NCBI GenBank assembly: GCA_964637875.1
Contig: CAZWXK010000019.1
Location: 1-39,803 of the forward strand
Direction: 5' to 3'
From: UBA5972 sp964637875
Lineage (GTDB): Bacteria; Pseudomonadota; Alphaproteobacteria; Rhodobacterales; Rhodobacteraceae
DNA: 39,803 bases
Within the stretch, counting starts at the first letter, position 1. Every line of letters begins with the position of its first letter. Below, piece after piece: positions 15,988 through 23,968 of the stretch. The position numbers and the translations under genes were made by a program. The notes below the pieces were generated by a model. The model made no database searches. It was not told the DNA's origin and saw only the letters and a program-made list of their open reading frames with translations.

Positions 15988-16560
15988 ATGGTCAAACTGC
16001 TGATCGGAATGTTTCTGTGGTGGGCCGGCCACATGTTCAAGCGCCTAGCCCCGGCGCTCAGGCGCGACATGTCCACGGCGCTGGGCGATCTGCCGGCCAA
16101 GGGAATCTTCGGGCTGGTCCTGCTGGTTGCGACATGGCTGATCGTCAGCGGCTATCGCCAGGCCGGAACGACGCCCCTCTATACGCCGGTCGCAGGCGCT
16201 GGCTGGCTGACCGATCTGCTGATGCTGGTCGCGATCCTTGTCTTTGGCGCGGGTCATGCCGGCGGCCAGCTTGCGGCGCGTATTCGTCACCCGATGCTGT
16301 GGGGCACCGCCATCTGGGCATTTGCCCATCTTCTGGTGAATGGCGATATTGCCTCGATCATCCTGTTTGGCGGGCTGGGGGTCTGGGCGCTTGCGGAAAT
16401 GCGCCTGATCAACCAGAGCGAGGGCCCCTGGGAGCGCCCCATGCCCGGAGACCGCACGCGCGACATGAAACTGGCGCTTGCCACGCTGTTCATCTATTTC
16501 GTGATCGCCGGCATCCACTGGCTGTCGGGGATCAATCCGTTTCAGGGGACCTACACATGA
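15988..16560 (+). CDS. NnrU family membrane protein
   Basis: 190-residue integral membrane protein with about five to six hydrophobic segments (roughly 1-18, 35-52, 65-90, 100-120, 125-140, 165-183). Motifs typical of the NnrU/MAPEG-like family: FLWWAGHMFKRLAPALRRDM at the N-terminus, HPMLWGTAIWAFAHLLVNGD in the middle, and EGPWERPMPGDRTRD in a polar loop. NnrU was named from a denitrification cluster; its function is unknown and no denitrification genes are here. ATG 15988 has GGAGG 7 nt upstream. Its TGA overlaps the next ATG (ATGA). Confidence 0.85.
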   Translation: MVKLLIGMFLWWAGHMFKRLAPALRRDMSTALGDLPAKGIFGLVLLVATWLIVSGYRQAGTTPLYTPVAGAGWLTDLLMLVAILVFGAGHAGGQLAARIRHPMLWGTAIWAFAHLLVNGDIASIILFGGLGVWALAEMRLINQSEGPWERPMPGDRTRDMKLALATLFIYFVIAGIHWLSGINPFQGTYT

Positions 16561-16760
16561 AAGCCTACCGCCTGTTGACCGAGGACGATACATCCGCCTT
16601 CTGCCACAAGATCACGCTCGCCCTGTCCCGCGGATGGGAGCTGTATGGCAACCCGACCTATGCCTTTGACGCCGCGCGCGGGGTCATGCGCTGTGCACAG
16701 GCCGTCGTGAAAGAGGTCGATGCCGAATACGACCCCGACATGAAGCTGGGTCAGTTGTAA
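16557..16760 (+). CDS. DUF1737 family small protein
   Basis: 67 residues, full length: starts MKAYRLLTEDD, has the signature FCHKITLALSRGWELYGNPTY and QAVVKE, typical of the DUF1737 fold, and ends MKLGQL. Soluble and compact, no known activity. Overlaps the NnrU-like gene by four bases (ATGA) and ends 13 nt before mesaconyl-CoA hydratase, so the three are probably co-transcribed. A link to acyl-CoA metabolism is only by position. Confidence 0.85.
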   Translation: MKAYRLLTEDDTSAFCHKITLALSRGWELYGNPTYAFDAARGVMRCAQAVVKEVDAEYDPDMKLGQL

Positions 16761-16773
16761 GGAGCGCGCAGTC

Positions 16774-17811
16774 ATGGCCACCAAGACCAACCCAGGACGG
16801 TTTTTCGAGGATTACGCCATCGGGCAGGAGCTGATCCATGCAGTCCCGCGCACGGTCTCGGGCGGCGAGCGCGCCCTGTATCATGCGCTCTACCCGGCGC
16901 GCCACGCGATCTGGTCGTCAGACGAATTCGCCCGTGCCTGCGGGTTGCCACAAAGCCCGCTCGAGGATCTTGCCGCCTTTCACCTGGTTTTCGGCAAGTC
17001 GGTCCCGGATGTCTCGCTGAACGCGGTGGCCAATCTGGGCTATGCCGAGGCGCATTTCCTGAAACCGGTCAATGTCGGTGACACCTTGCGGGCAACCTCG
17101 CGGGTGATCGGGCTCAAGCAGAATTCCAGCGGCAGGACGGGCATCGTCTGGGTCCACACGCGCGGCTTCAACCAGCGCGACGAGGTTGTGATCGATTTCA
17201 AGCGCTGGGTGATGATCAAGAAACGCAATCCCGAGGCGCCAGCCCCCGAAACGGTGATCCCCGATCTTGCCAGCGTCGTGCCAGCGGCGGATCTCGCAAT
17301 ACCCGAGGGGCTGGACTTTACCCGTTACGACTTTGCGCTGGCAGGCGAGCCGCACCGCTGGGGCGATTACGACATCGGCGAAAAGATCGACCATGTCGAT
17401 GGCTCGACGGTCGAGGAAACCGAACACATGCTGGCGACACGGCTGTGGCAGAATACCTCGAAGGTGCATTTTGACGTGCTGGCCCGCAGCGAATGGCAGC
17501 GCCTGATCTATGGCGGGCATGTGATTTCCATGGCGCGCGCGCTGTCGTTCAACGGGCTGGCCAATGCCCAGATGATCGCGGCCATAAATGCGGGCACCCA
17601 CGCCAACCCCTGCGTGGCGGGCGACACCATCCGCGCCTGGTCCGAGGTGCTGGACAAGGCCGAAACCCCTGCCCCCGGCATAGGCGCGATCCGGCTGCGG
17701 CTGGTTGCCACCAAGGGCGATTCCCGCGACTGCCACCTGCGCGACGAGGCCGGCAGATACCACAAGGACATCCTGCTGGACATGGATTACTGGGCATTGA
17801 TGCCGATGTAG
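16774..17811 (+). CDS. mch: Mesaconyl-CoA hydratase (beta-methylmalyl-CoA dehydratase), MaoC family
   Basis: Interconverts mesaconyl-C1-CoA and beta-methylmalyl-CoA in the ethylmalonyl-CoA pathway (family knowledge). The 345 residues form a double hot-dog protein: the first half has TNPGRFFEDYAIG (5-17) and DVSLNAVANLGYAEAHF (about 75-91), the second half has the MaoC-type hydratase region around GGHVISMARALSFNGLAN (about 247-264). The full-length match to this specific branch and the presence of ccr and meaB make the assignment firm. AAGGAG lies 9 nt before ATG 16774. Paralogous MaoC hydratases are the alternative. Confidence 0.92.
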   Translation: MATKTNPGRFFEDYAIGQELIHAVPRTVSGGERALYHALYPARHAIWSSDEFARACGLPQSPLEDLAAFHLVFGKSVPDVSLNAVANLGYAEAHFLKPVNVGDTLRATSRVIGLKQNSSGRTGIVWVHTRGFNQRDEVVIDFKRWVMIKKRNPEAPAPETVIPDLASVVPAADLAIPEGLDFTRYDFALAGEPHRWGDYDIGEKIDHVDGSTVEETEHMLATRLWQNTSKVHFDVLARSEWQRLIYGGHVISMARALSFNGLANAQMIAAINAGTHANPCVAGDTIRAWSEVLDKAETPAPGIGAIRLRLVATKGDSRDCHLRDEAGRYHKDILLDMDYWALMPM

Positions 17812-17832
17812 GCCCGGTGCAGGGGCGCCCGG

Positions 17833-17854
17833 CCCCGGCATATCCCCGGCATAT
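17833..17854. repeat. 11-nt tandem duplication after mch
   Basis: CCCCGGCATAT occurs twice head-to-tail (17833-17843, 17844-17854), and the second copy runs into the palindrome CGGCATATGCCG. The rest of 17812-18075 holds no gene I can support. Confidence 0.7.
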
Positions 17855-18075
17855 GCCGCATCACGGGGGTTTTCGTTGACTTCACATGCCTCCTGCGTCA
17901 GCATCCGTCAGGAGATCTGTTGAACGGGCAAACAGATCAGCGGGTGCGCGGTTGTCCCGTGGAATGATGTTTTCAAAGCTCGCCGGTGATTCCGGCGGCG
18001 CCAGCGGTTGCGGTTGCGAGGCTTTTTTCCGCTGTCCTGTCGGAGTTCCGCCATCCTGCCGGAGTAAGGGGTGTC

Positions 18076-18252
18076 ATGCGTGTTTTCAAATGCCGCGATT
18101 GCGGACACCGAATGCGGTTTTTCGGTCGGGTGTGCGGGAAATGCTACATGGAGAAATCCCGCTGGCAGTTGGCATCGACCTGGTTTCTGGTGGCCGGGGG
18201 CCTCGTCATCGTGGCCGGCGTCGTACTGTCGGCGGTCCTGACACGATCCTGA
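18076..18252 (+). CDS. Small zinc-ribbon membrane protein
   Basis: 58 residues: a four-cysteine zinc ribbon (CRDC at 6-9, CGKC at 20-23) joined by a basic linker to one hydrophobic segment (about 34-55) and a short polar end. ATG 18076 has AGGGG 5 nt upstream, better than the in-frame ATG at 17986. The likely topology is a cytoplasmic N-terminal ribbon with a C-terminal anchor. I do not recognise the family. It sits alone between mch and the sdh operon. Confidence 0.6.
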   Translation: MRVFKCRDCGHRMRFFGRVCGKCYMEKSRWQLASTWFLVAGGLVIVAGVVLSAVLTRS

Positions 18253-18265
18253 GTCGTCTCAGCCT

Positions 18266-18475
18266 GGCGCCTCTGGCCGGAACCCCGCGACCATGGCCGA
18301 TCGCGGGGGCCGATCGCGGGNNNNNNNNNNNNNNNNNNNNNNNNNNNNNNNNNNNNNNNNNNNNNNNNNNNNNNNNNNNNNNNNNNNNNNNNNNNNNNNN
18401 NNNNNNNNNNNNNNNNNNNNGGCGCCTCTGGCCGGAACCCCGCGACCATGGCCGATCGCGGGGGCCGATCGCGGG
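18266..18475. repeat. Assembly artefact: 55-nt direct repeat around 100 N
   Basis: Identical copies at 18266-18320 and 18421-18475 flank the N run. Non-coding. Confidence 0.95.
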
Positions 18476-18549
18476 TGCCGATCACCGGCCGCACAGGCCG
18501 GGGAACAGACAATTTCACCGGTCGGTCGGCATTTTTCGGTTTATCTTGG

Positions 18550-18557
18550 TATACAAT
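18550..18557 (+). promoter_or_regulatory. Candidate -10 of the sdhCDAB promoter
   Basis: TATACAAT about 57 nt before the sdhC ATG, in an AT-richer stretch of otherwise GC-rich DNA. No clear -35 partner; upstream T-rich sequence only. Confidence 0.45.
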
Positions 18558-18613
18558 AGCGCCATAAGAGGGGTAGCAGCATCCCACCTTGTAGCATTTG
18601 AAAGGGGGCCGAA

Positions 18614-19015
18614 ATGGCTGACAACGCATCCAGGACCCGACCCTTCAGGACCCGACCCCTGTCACCGCATCTGCAGATCTATCGTCCGCAGATGAACTCG
18701 GTCATGTCCATATTTCACCGCTTCACCGGCATCGGCCTGGGGCTGACGGCCATTCTTGTGGTCTGGTGGTTCATGGCGGCGACGATCTCGGACGGTGCGT
18801 TTGCCCTGATCGACGGATTGCTGACCTCATGGCTGGGCATTCTGGTAATGGGCGTATCGCTGCTGGCCTTCTGGTATCACTTCTTCAACGGTGTGCGCCA
18901 CCTGCGCTGGGATTCCGGTCATGGCTATGGCATCTCGGCCTCGCGCCAGTCGGGCATACGCGTGGTGGTCCTTGCATTGGTGCTGAGCGTGCTCAGCGTC
19001 TATCTCGTTCTCTGA
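18614..19015 (+). CDS. sdhC: Succinate dehydrogenase cytochrome b556 subunit
   Basis: Membrane anchor of complex II, binding heme b and quinone together with SdhD. 133 residues with RPLSPHLQIY (14-23), the family signature SIFHRFTGIGL (32-42), three membrane helices (about 37-57, 68-90, 113-132), and HFFNGVRHLRWDSGHG containing the candidate axial heme His. AAAGGGGG precedes ATG 18614. First gene of sdhCDAB; sdhD follows after 11 nt. Confidence 0.96.
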   Translation: MADNASRTRPFRTRPLSPHLQIYRPQMNSVMSIFHRFTGIGLGLTAILVVWWFMAATISDGAFALIDGLLTSWLGILVMGVSLLAFWYHFFNGVRHLRWDSGHGYGISASRQSGIRVVVLALVLSVLSVYLVL

Positions 19016-19026
19016 AGGGGGCAGTC

Positions 19027-19407
19027 ATGTCATACAAGACGGATTACAAACGTGTCCTCGGGCTCGGCTCGGCCCATTCAGGAACCGAACACTGGATTTC
19101 CCAGCGCCTGACCGCGATCGGTCTGGTCTTTCTGGGGCCGGCCTTTGTCATTCCCTTCATGCAGGCACTGGGCTCGGGTCGCGAGGCGGTTCTGGCGATT
19201 TACGCCAACCCTTTCAATGCGCTGGTCGCCATCGGCTTTTTCATCGTGATGTTCCGTCACCTGCGCCTGGGCGTACAGGTGGTTGTCGAGGATTATGTTC
19301 ATGGCGAACGCCTGCGCCAGATTTCGCTGATCACCAATGCCCTTTTCTGGCGTGCCCTGGCCGTCACAGCAGTCTATGCCGTCGCCAAGCTCGCCCTTGG
19401 CGCCTGA
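19027..19407 (+). CDS. sdhD: Succinate dehydrogenase membrane anchor subunit
   Basis: 126-residue second anchor of complex II. Starts MSYKTDYKRVLGLGSAHSGT, has WISQRLTAIGLVFLGPAF leading into helix 1, MFRHLRLGVQVVVEDYVHGE with the conserved histidine and quinone-site acidic residues, and a third helix ending LALGA. Three membrane segments (about 29-48, 60-80, 101-124). Lies 11 nt after sdhC and 16 nt before sdhA. Confidence 0.95.
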   Translation: MSYKTDYKRVLGLGSAHSGTEHWISQRLTAIGLVFLGPAFVIPFMQALGSGREAVLAIYANPFNALVAIGFFIVMFRHLRLGVQVVVEDYVHGERLRQISLITNALFWRALAVTAVYAVAKLALGA

Positions 19408-19423
19408 ACCGGAGTTCCCGCAG

Positions 19424-21232
19424 ATGTCCGCATATGAAGTAATCGAACACAATTACGATGTCGTGGTCGTCGGCGCCGGCGGTGCCGGGCTGCGCGCGAC
19501 GCTCGGCATGGCCGAACAGGGGCTGCGCACCGCCTGCGTGACCAAGGTCTTTCCGACCCGCAGCCACACGGTTGCCGCACAGGGTGGCGTTGCCGCCAGC
19601 CTGGGCAACATGGGCGAGGACCACTGGCAGTGGCACATGTATGACACCGTCAAGGGCAGCGACTGGCTGGGCGACAACGACACCATCGAATATGTCACCC
19701 GCGAAGCCCCCCGCGCGGTTTACGAACTTGAACATTACGGCGTGCCCTTTTCGCGCACCGAAGACGGGCGCATCTACCAGCGCCCCTTTGGCGGCCACAC
19801 CACCGAATATGGCGAAGGCGTGCCGGTATCGCGTGCCTGCGCCGCGGCCGACCGCACCGGCCACGCCATGCTGCACACGCTTTACGGGCAGTCGCTGAAA
19901 CACAATGCGGAATTCTATATCGAATATTTCGCGCTTGACCTGATCATGGATGATGACGGCGCCTGCACCGGGCTGATCGCCTGGAAGCTGGACGATGGCA
20001 CCATCCACCGTTTCAATGCCAAGCTGGTCGTGCTGGCCACCGGCGGCGCGGGGCGCACCTATTTCAGCTGCACCTCGGCGCATACCTGCACCGGCGACGG
20101 GGCCGGGCTGGTGGCGCGCGCGGGGCTGCCGCTGCAGGACATGGAATTCGTGCAGTTCCACCCGACCGGCATCTATGGCGTCGGCCCGCTGATCACCGAA
20201 GGCGTGCGCGGCGAAGGCGGCTATCTGACCAACTCGGAAGGCGAGCGTTTCATGGAACGCTACGCCCCCACCTTCAAGGATCTGGCCAGCCGCGACGTGG
20301 TTTCGCGCTGCATGATGCTGGAAATCCGCGAAGGCCGCGGCGTCGGCCCGCTCAAGGATCACATCAACCTGAACCTGATGCATCTGCCGCCCGAGGTCAT
20401 CTATGAACGCCTGCCGGGCATCGCCGAAAGCGCGCGCATCTTTGCCGGCGTGGACGTGACCAAGGAACCGATCCCGGTTCTGCCGACGGCGCATTACAAC
20501 ATGGGCGGCATCCCCACAAACCACTGGGGCGAGGTCCTGCGCCCGACCGGGGACGACCCCGATGCGGTTGTGCCGGGGCTGATGGCGGCCGGCGAATGTG
20601 CCAGCGCATCCCTGCACGGCGCCAACCGTCTTGGCACCAACTCGCTCCTGGATATCGTGGTGCTGGGACGCGCGACCTCGATCCGCGCGGCCGAGGTCAT
20701 CGACAAGGACGCCGCGGTGCCCAATGCAGGCAAGGACAAGGCCGAGGCCATCCTCGATCGTTTCGACAAGGTCCGCCATGCCGATGGTGCCAACCCCACC
20801 GCCGATGTGCGCCTTGAAATGCAGCGCGCCATGCAAAAGGACGCCGCCGTCTTCCGCACCGCGGAATCGCTGGCCGACGGCGTCAAGGCGATTGCCGGCA
20901 TCTGGGACCGCCTGGCAGACCTCAAGGTCACGGACCGTTCGTTGATCTGGAACAGCGACCTTATGGAAACGCTGGAGCTGCAGAACCTCGCAGCCAATGC
21001 CAGCGCCATCGTCACCGGGGCCGAAGCCCGCAAGGAAAGCCGCGGCGCACATGCCCGCGACGACTACCCCGATCGCGACGACAAGAACTGGCGCAAGCAT
21101 TCTCTGGCCTGGGTCGGCGAGGACGGCAAAACCCGGATGACCTATCGCCCGGTGCATGAACAGCCCCTCACCCCCCTTGAAGAGGGCGGCGTGGACATGA
21201 AGAAATTCGCGCCCAAGAAGCGGGTCTATTGA
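19424..21232 (+). CDS. sdhA: Succinate dehydrogenase flavoprotein subunit
   Basis: FAD-containing catalytic subunit that oxidises succinate to fumarate at the inner membrane face. 602 residues: FAD-binding VVGAGGAGLR (15-24), the covalent-FAD histidine H48 in RSHTVAAQGG, substrate-site blocks HPTGIYG (about 246) and HGANRLGTNSLLD (about 399), and the C-terminal helical domain ending FAPKKRVY. GGAG upstream of ATG 19424 sets the start. A longer in-frame ATG at 19337 lies inside sdhD. sdhB follows after 12 nt. Confidence 0.98.
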   Translation: MSAYEVIEHNYDVVVVGAGGAGLRATLGMAEQGLRTACVTKVFPTRSHTVAAQGGVAASLGNMGEDHWQWHMYDTVKGSDWLGDNDTIEYVTREAPRAVYELEHYGVPFSRTEDGRIYQRPFGGHTTEYGEGVPVSRACAAADRTGHAMLHTLYGQSLKHNAEFYIEYFALDLIMDDDGACTGLIAWKLDDGTIHRFNAKLVVLATGGAGRTYFSCTSAHTCTGDGAGLVARAGLPLQDMEFVQFHPTGIYGVGPLITEGVRGEGGYLTNSEGERFMERYAPTFKDLASRDVVSRCMMLEIREGRGVGPLKDHINLNLMHLPPEVIYERLPGIAESARIFAGVDVTKEPIPVLPTAHYNMGGIPTNHWGEVLRPTGDDPDAVVPGLMAAGECASASLHGANRLGTNSLLDIVVLGRATSIRAAEVIDKDAAVPNAGKDKAEAILDRFDKVRHADGANPTADVRLEMQRAMQKDAAVFRTAESLADGVKAIAGIWDRLADLKVTDRSLIWNSDLMETLELQNLAANASAIVTGAEARKESRGAHARDDYPDRDDKNWRKHSLAWVGEDGKTRMTYRPVHEQPLTPLEEGGVDMKKFAPKKRVY

Positions 21233-21244
21233 GGAGGCAGCAAG

Positions 21245-22024
21245 ATGGTTGAATTCACTCTTCCCAGGAACAGCCGCGTGACCGTGGGCAAGACCTGGCC
21301 CAGGCCCGAAGGTGCCAGGAACATCCGCAAGATCCGCATCTATCGCTATGACCCGGACAGCGGCGAAAACCCGCGCGTGGACACCTATTTCATCGACACC
21401 GACGATTGCGGCCCGATGGTTCTGGACGCGCTGCTCAAGATCAAGAACGAGATCGACCCGACCCTGACCTTCCGCCGCTCGTGCCGCGAGGGGATCTGCG
21501 GATCCTGCGCCATGAACATCGACGGCATCAACACGCTGGCCTGCATCTATGGCATGGATGAAATCAAGGGCGACATCAGGATCTACCCCCTGCCCCACAT
21601 GCCGGTGGTCAAGGACCTTGTGCCCGATCTGACCAATTTCTATGCCCAGCATGCCAGCATCATGCCCTGGCTGGAAACGAAAACCGCACGTCCCGAAAAG
21701 GAATGGCGCCAGTCGATCGAGGACCGCAAGAAGCTGGACGGCCTGTATGAATGCGTGATGTGCGCAAGCTGCTCGACCTCGTGCCCCAGCTATTGGTGGA
21801 ATTCCGACCGCTATCTCGGCCCGGCCGCGCTGCTGCATGCCTATCGCTGGATCATCGATTCGCGCGACGAGGCCACCGGCGAGCGCCTGGACGAGCTTGA
21901 AGATCCGTTCAAGCTGTATCGCTGCCACACGATCATGAACTGCACCCGGACCTGCCCCAAGGGGCTGAACCCGGCCAAGGCCATCGGCGAGATCAAGAAA
22001 ATGCTGGCCGAACGCCGGATGTAG
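21245..22024 (+). CDS. sdhB: Succinate dehydrogenase iron-sulfur subunit
   Basis: 259-residue electron-transfer subunit linking FAD to quinone. [2Fe-2S] ligands C80, C85, C88 and C100 (SCREGICGSC ... ACIYG), followed by the ferredoxin domain with CVMCASCSTSCP and CHTIMNCTRTCPKG for the [4Fe-4S] and [3Fe-4S] clusters. Length and cysteine pattern are normal for alphaproteobacteria. GAGGAGG lies just upstream of ATG 21245. Last gene of the operon; a terminator-like hairpin follows. Confidence 0.98.
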   Translation: MVEFTLPRNSRVTVGKTWPRPEGARNIRKIRIYRYDPDSGENPRVDTYFIDTDDCGPMVLDALLKIKNEIDPTLTFRRSCREGICGSCAMNIDGINTLACIYGMDEIKGDIRIYPLPHMPVVKDLVPDLTNFYAQHASIMPWLETKTARPEKEWRQSIEDRKKLDGLYECVMCASCSTSCPSYWWNSDRYLGPAALLHAYRWIIDSRDEATGERLDELEDPFKLYRCHTIMNCTRTCPKGLNPAKAIGEIKKMLAERRM

Positions 22025-22058
22025 GCCACAGCCGCGCAGGCCGGCGGGATGACGATTG

Positions 22059-22081
22059 CGGGCGGCATTGGCCGCCCGTTT
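22059..22081. terminator. Terminator between sdhB and the convergent DUF3108 gene
   Basis: CGGGCGGC-ATTG-GCCGCCCG (8-bp perfect stem, 22059-22078) followed by TTT. It lies between two converging genes and may serve both. Confidence 0.6.
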
Positions 22082-22097
22082 CGCATCTTGAGCCGCC

Positions 22098-22868
22098 TCA
22101 CCCGCCCTTGGCAGACTGTACCGCAGCCCTGGCGGGCGGGGCAGGAACGCGTGTCAGGACCAGTCGGTTGAAGCCCGATTGTACCTCGATTCTGTGCAGT
22201 CGGCGCAGCCCCCCCTTTTTGCCCCGCGCATAATCCAGCATAACCGGAAAGCTGCGGATGCCGGGAAGGATGGAATGATCCGGGCCCTGAACGATCTGGT
22301 AGCTGCCCTTGCAGCGGATATGACCATCCTCCTTGCGGGGCTGTTCGGAAAAGGAAACCCTTGTCAGGCGCCGCCCGTCATACATGTTGGCCGGCGCCGG
22401 GCAACCCTTGCGCCGATCCTGGATGAAAAGCCCCAGGAAGGACAGCGGATCCAGCCGCAGATCGGTCACCCTTGTCGGGTCGGACATCTCGGTCATGTCG
22501 CGCCTGGGCGCAATCGCCACCTTGACCGGACGCCCGCGCCTGAAATCGACCCGCTGCACCCGTTTCTTGAAGATCCGGTAGGTCCGTGCATAGAAAACCT
22601 CGGGCTGCATCCTGCCATTGCGCAACAGGCGCCCCTTCGAGATGCCGTCATATCCCGCGCGCAAGAAAAAACCCAGTATCCCCTGAGCCCTGCCCTTGAG
22701 CGTGATGGTATAGCGCCGATCCGGCCTTTCCTTGTAGATGGCTGTCAGCGCGCCAAAACGGAAACCGTCCGCCCGCACGTCGAATGAGGCGACCGACTGC
22801 GCGGCCGCCCGCAGGGGCTGAACCGGAGCAAGGGCAATGAACAGGGCAAGGGCAAGGGGCGTGCGCAT
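22098..22868 (-). CDS. DUF3108 domain exported protein
   Basis: 256 residues. The N-terminus MRTPLALALFIALAPVQPLRAAAQS is a signal peptide with an Ala-x-Ala cleavage site near residue 23, which supports ATG 22868 over longer in-frame starts. The mature part is a beta-rich DUF3108-type domain (FDVRADGFRFGALTAIYKE near the start, then YTITLKGRAQGI, GRLTRV-like repeats, and HRIEVQSGF near the end). A periplasmic role is expected; function unknown. Convergent with sdhB. Confidence 0.82.
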   Translation of the reverse strand: MRTPLALALFIALAPVQPLRAAAQSVASFDVRADGFRFGALTAIYKERPDRRYTITLKGRAQGILGFFLRAGYDGISKGRLLRNGRMQPEVFYARTYRIFKKRVQRVDFRRGRPVKVAIAPRRDMTEMSDPTRVTDLRLDPLSFLGLFIQDRRKGCPAPANMYDGRRLTRVSFSEQPRKEDGHIRCKGSYQIVQGPDHSILPGIRSFPVMLDYARGKKGGLRRLHRIEVQSGFNRLVLTRVPAPPARAAVQSAKGG

Positions 22869-23036
22869 GAGGAATGATCCGGGAAAGTCATCTGTGGAAT
22901 GATCGGAATTGACCATATCCGATGGAAAATGGAAAGGGTCGATCGGGATGTTGTCGATCACGGATATGGCACGCAGGCGAATCCCCACAATCCGGCAGTA
23001 CCCCCGCCGACACCACTCGGCCCCGCCTTGCGCGGG

Positions 23037-23741
23037 TCAGGAAAAGGCGGCTTCGAGTGCGATTTCGACCATGTCGCCAAAGCTGCGCTCGCGGTCCTCG
23101 GGCGGCAGGGCCTGTCCGGTGGCCAGATGGTCGCTGATGGTCAGGATGGCAAGCGCACGACGGCCATGGCGCGCGGCAAGGGTATAGAGTTCGGCCGCCT
23201 CCATTTCAACCGCCAGAACCCCGTGGCGCACCAGCTGTTCGTTCAGGTCGGCGCGTTCGTCATAGAAGGTGTCCGAGGAATAGATCCCGCCCACATGGGT
23301 TGTCACCCCGCGGCCCTCGGCGGCGGCGACGGCGGCGCGCAGCAGTGACCAGTCGGCGCAGGGGGCGTAGTTCAGCTCGCGCAGGATGGAACGCGACGGG
23401 CTGCCCAGGGTCGATGCGGTCATGGCAATCACCACGTCACGAATGCCCACATGGTCGGCCATTCCACCGGCCGAGCCGATGCGGATGAGCGTCTGCGCGC
23501 CGTAATCGCGGATCAGCTCGTTCGTATAGATCGACAGGCTGGGCATGCCCATGCCGCTGCCGTGAATCGTGACCCGGTTGCCCTTCCACATGCCGGTGAA
23601 ACCCAGCATGCCGCGCACCTCGTTGATGCAGACGGGGTTTTTCAGAAATGTCTCGGCCACCCAGCGTGCGCGATAGGGGTCGCCCGGCATGAGAACAGTT
23701 TCGGCGATGTCTCCGGGTTTTGCCCCGATATGAATGGTCAT
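23037..23741 (-). CDS. deoD: Purine-nucleoside phosphorylase, DeoD type
   Basis: Phosphorolysis of purine (deoxy)nucleosides in salvage. 234 residues, the size of the hexameric bacterial enzymes. Seen: phosphate-binding GDPYRARW (about 19-26), RIGSAGGM, YSSDTFYDE, VEMEAAELYTLAA, and the catalytic Asp in LTISDHLATG. GGAGG lies 6 nt before ATG 23741 on the minus strand. Divergent from the AtuA-carboxylase operon with a 227-nt shared region. Confidence 0.94.
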   Translation of the reverse strand: MTIHIGAKPGDIAETVLMPGDPYRARWVAETFLKNPVCINEVRGMLGFTGMWKGNRVTIHGSGMGMPSLSIYTNELIRDYGAQTLIRIGSAGGMADHVGIRDVVIAMTASTLGSPSRSILRELNYAPCADWSLLRAAVAAAEGRGVTTHVGGIYSSDTFYDERADLNEQLVRHGVLAVEMEAAELYTLAARHGRRALAILTISDHLATGQALPPEDRERSFGDMVEIALEAAFS

Positions 23742-23853
23742 GGATGCCTCCGCATTTTGGGTTGCCCGCATCATAGGAAAGTTTGCCGGCTTGGAAAGGC
23801 GGGAAAGGGGGCGTGCCCCGCGAAATGTGGCGCGGATGGAAACGCTGTGCAGG

Positions 23854-23874
23854 CGTATTTGGGCAAAGAAGAAG
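23854..23874 (+). repeat. Dispersed leader motif, copy B (before atuA-like gene)
   Basis: GTATTT-GG-GCAAAGAAGAAG on the plus strand, 94 nt before the atuA-like start and in its sense orientation. The only copy on the plus strand, and the only one upstream of a plus-strand gene. Confidence 0.75.
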
Positions 23875-23968
23875 GCCGGTGGTATCGTTGCGTCGCGCTG
23901 GCGGGAATGTCTTGCCTTGGGGTCGATGTTGGGATTGCATGACGGGGGATGCAGCGGAAAGGGGATGA

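Larger units (their letters stand above)
18253..18613. other. Intergenic region upstream of sdhC, with false gap
   Basis: No gene seen. 18266-18320 and 18421-18475 are identical 55-nt copies around Ns 18321-18420. Near the joint GGCCGATCGCGGG-like words repeat. The sdh promoter candidate is at its 3' end. True length is probably about 206 nt. Confidence 0.8.

Noticed and set aside
17908..18108. Minus-strand 66-codon ORF between mch and the zinc-ribbon gene
   Set aside because: Basic, low-complexity translation, no ribosome site, and overlaps the better supported plus-strand gene.
19364..21928. 854-codon open frame opposite sdhA and sdhB
   Set aside because: Shadow of the strongly conserved sdhAB genes; no domain recognisable.
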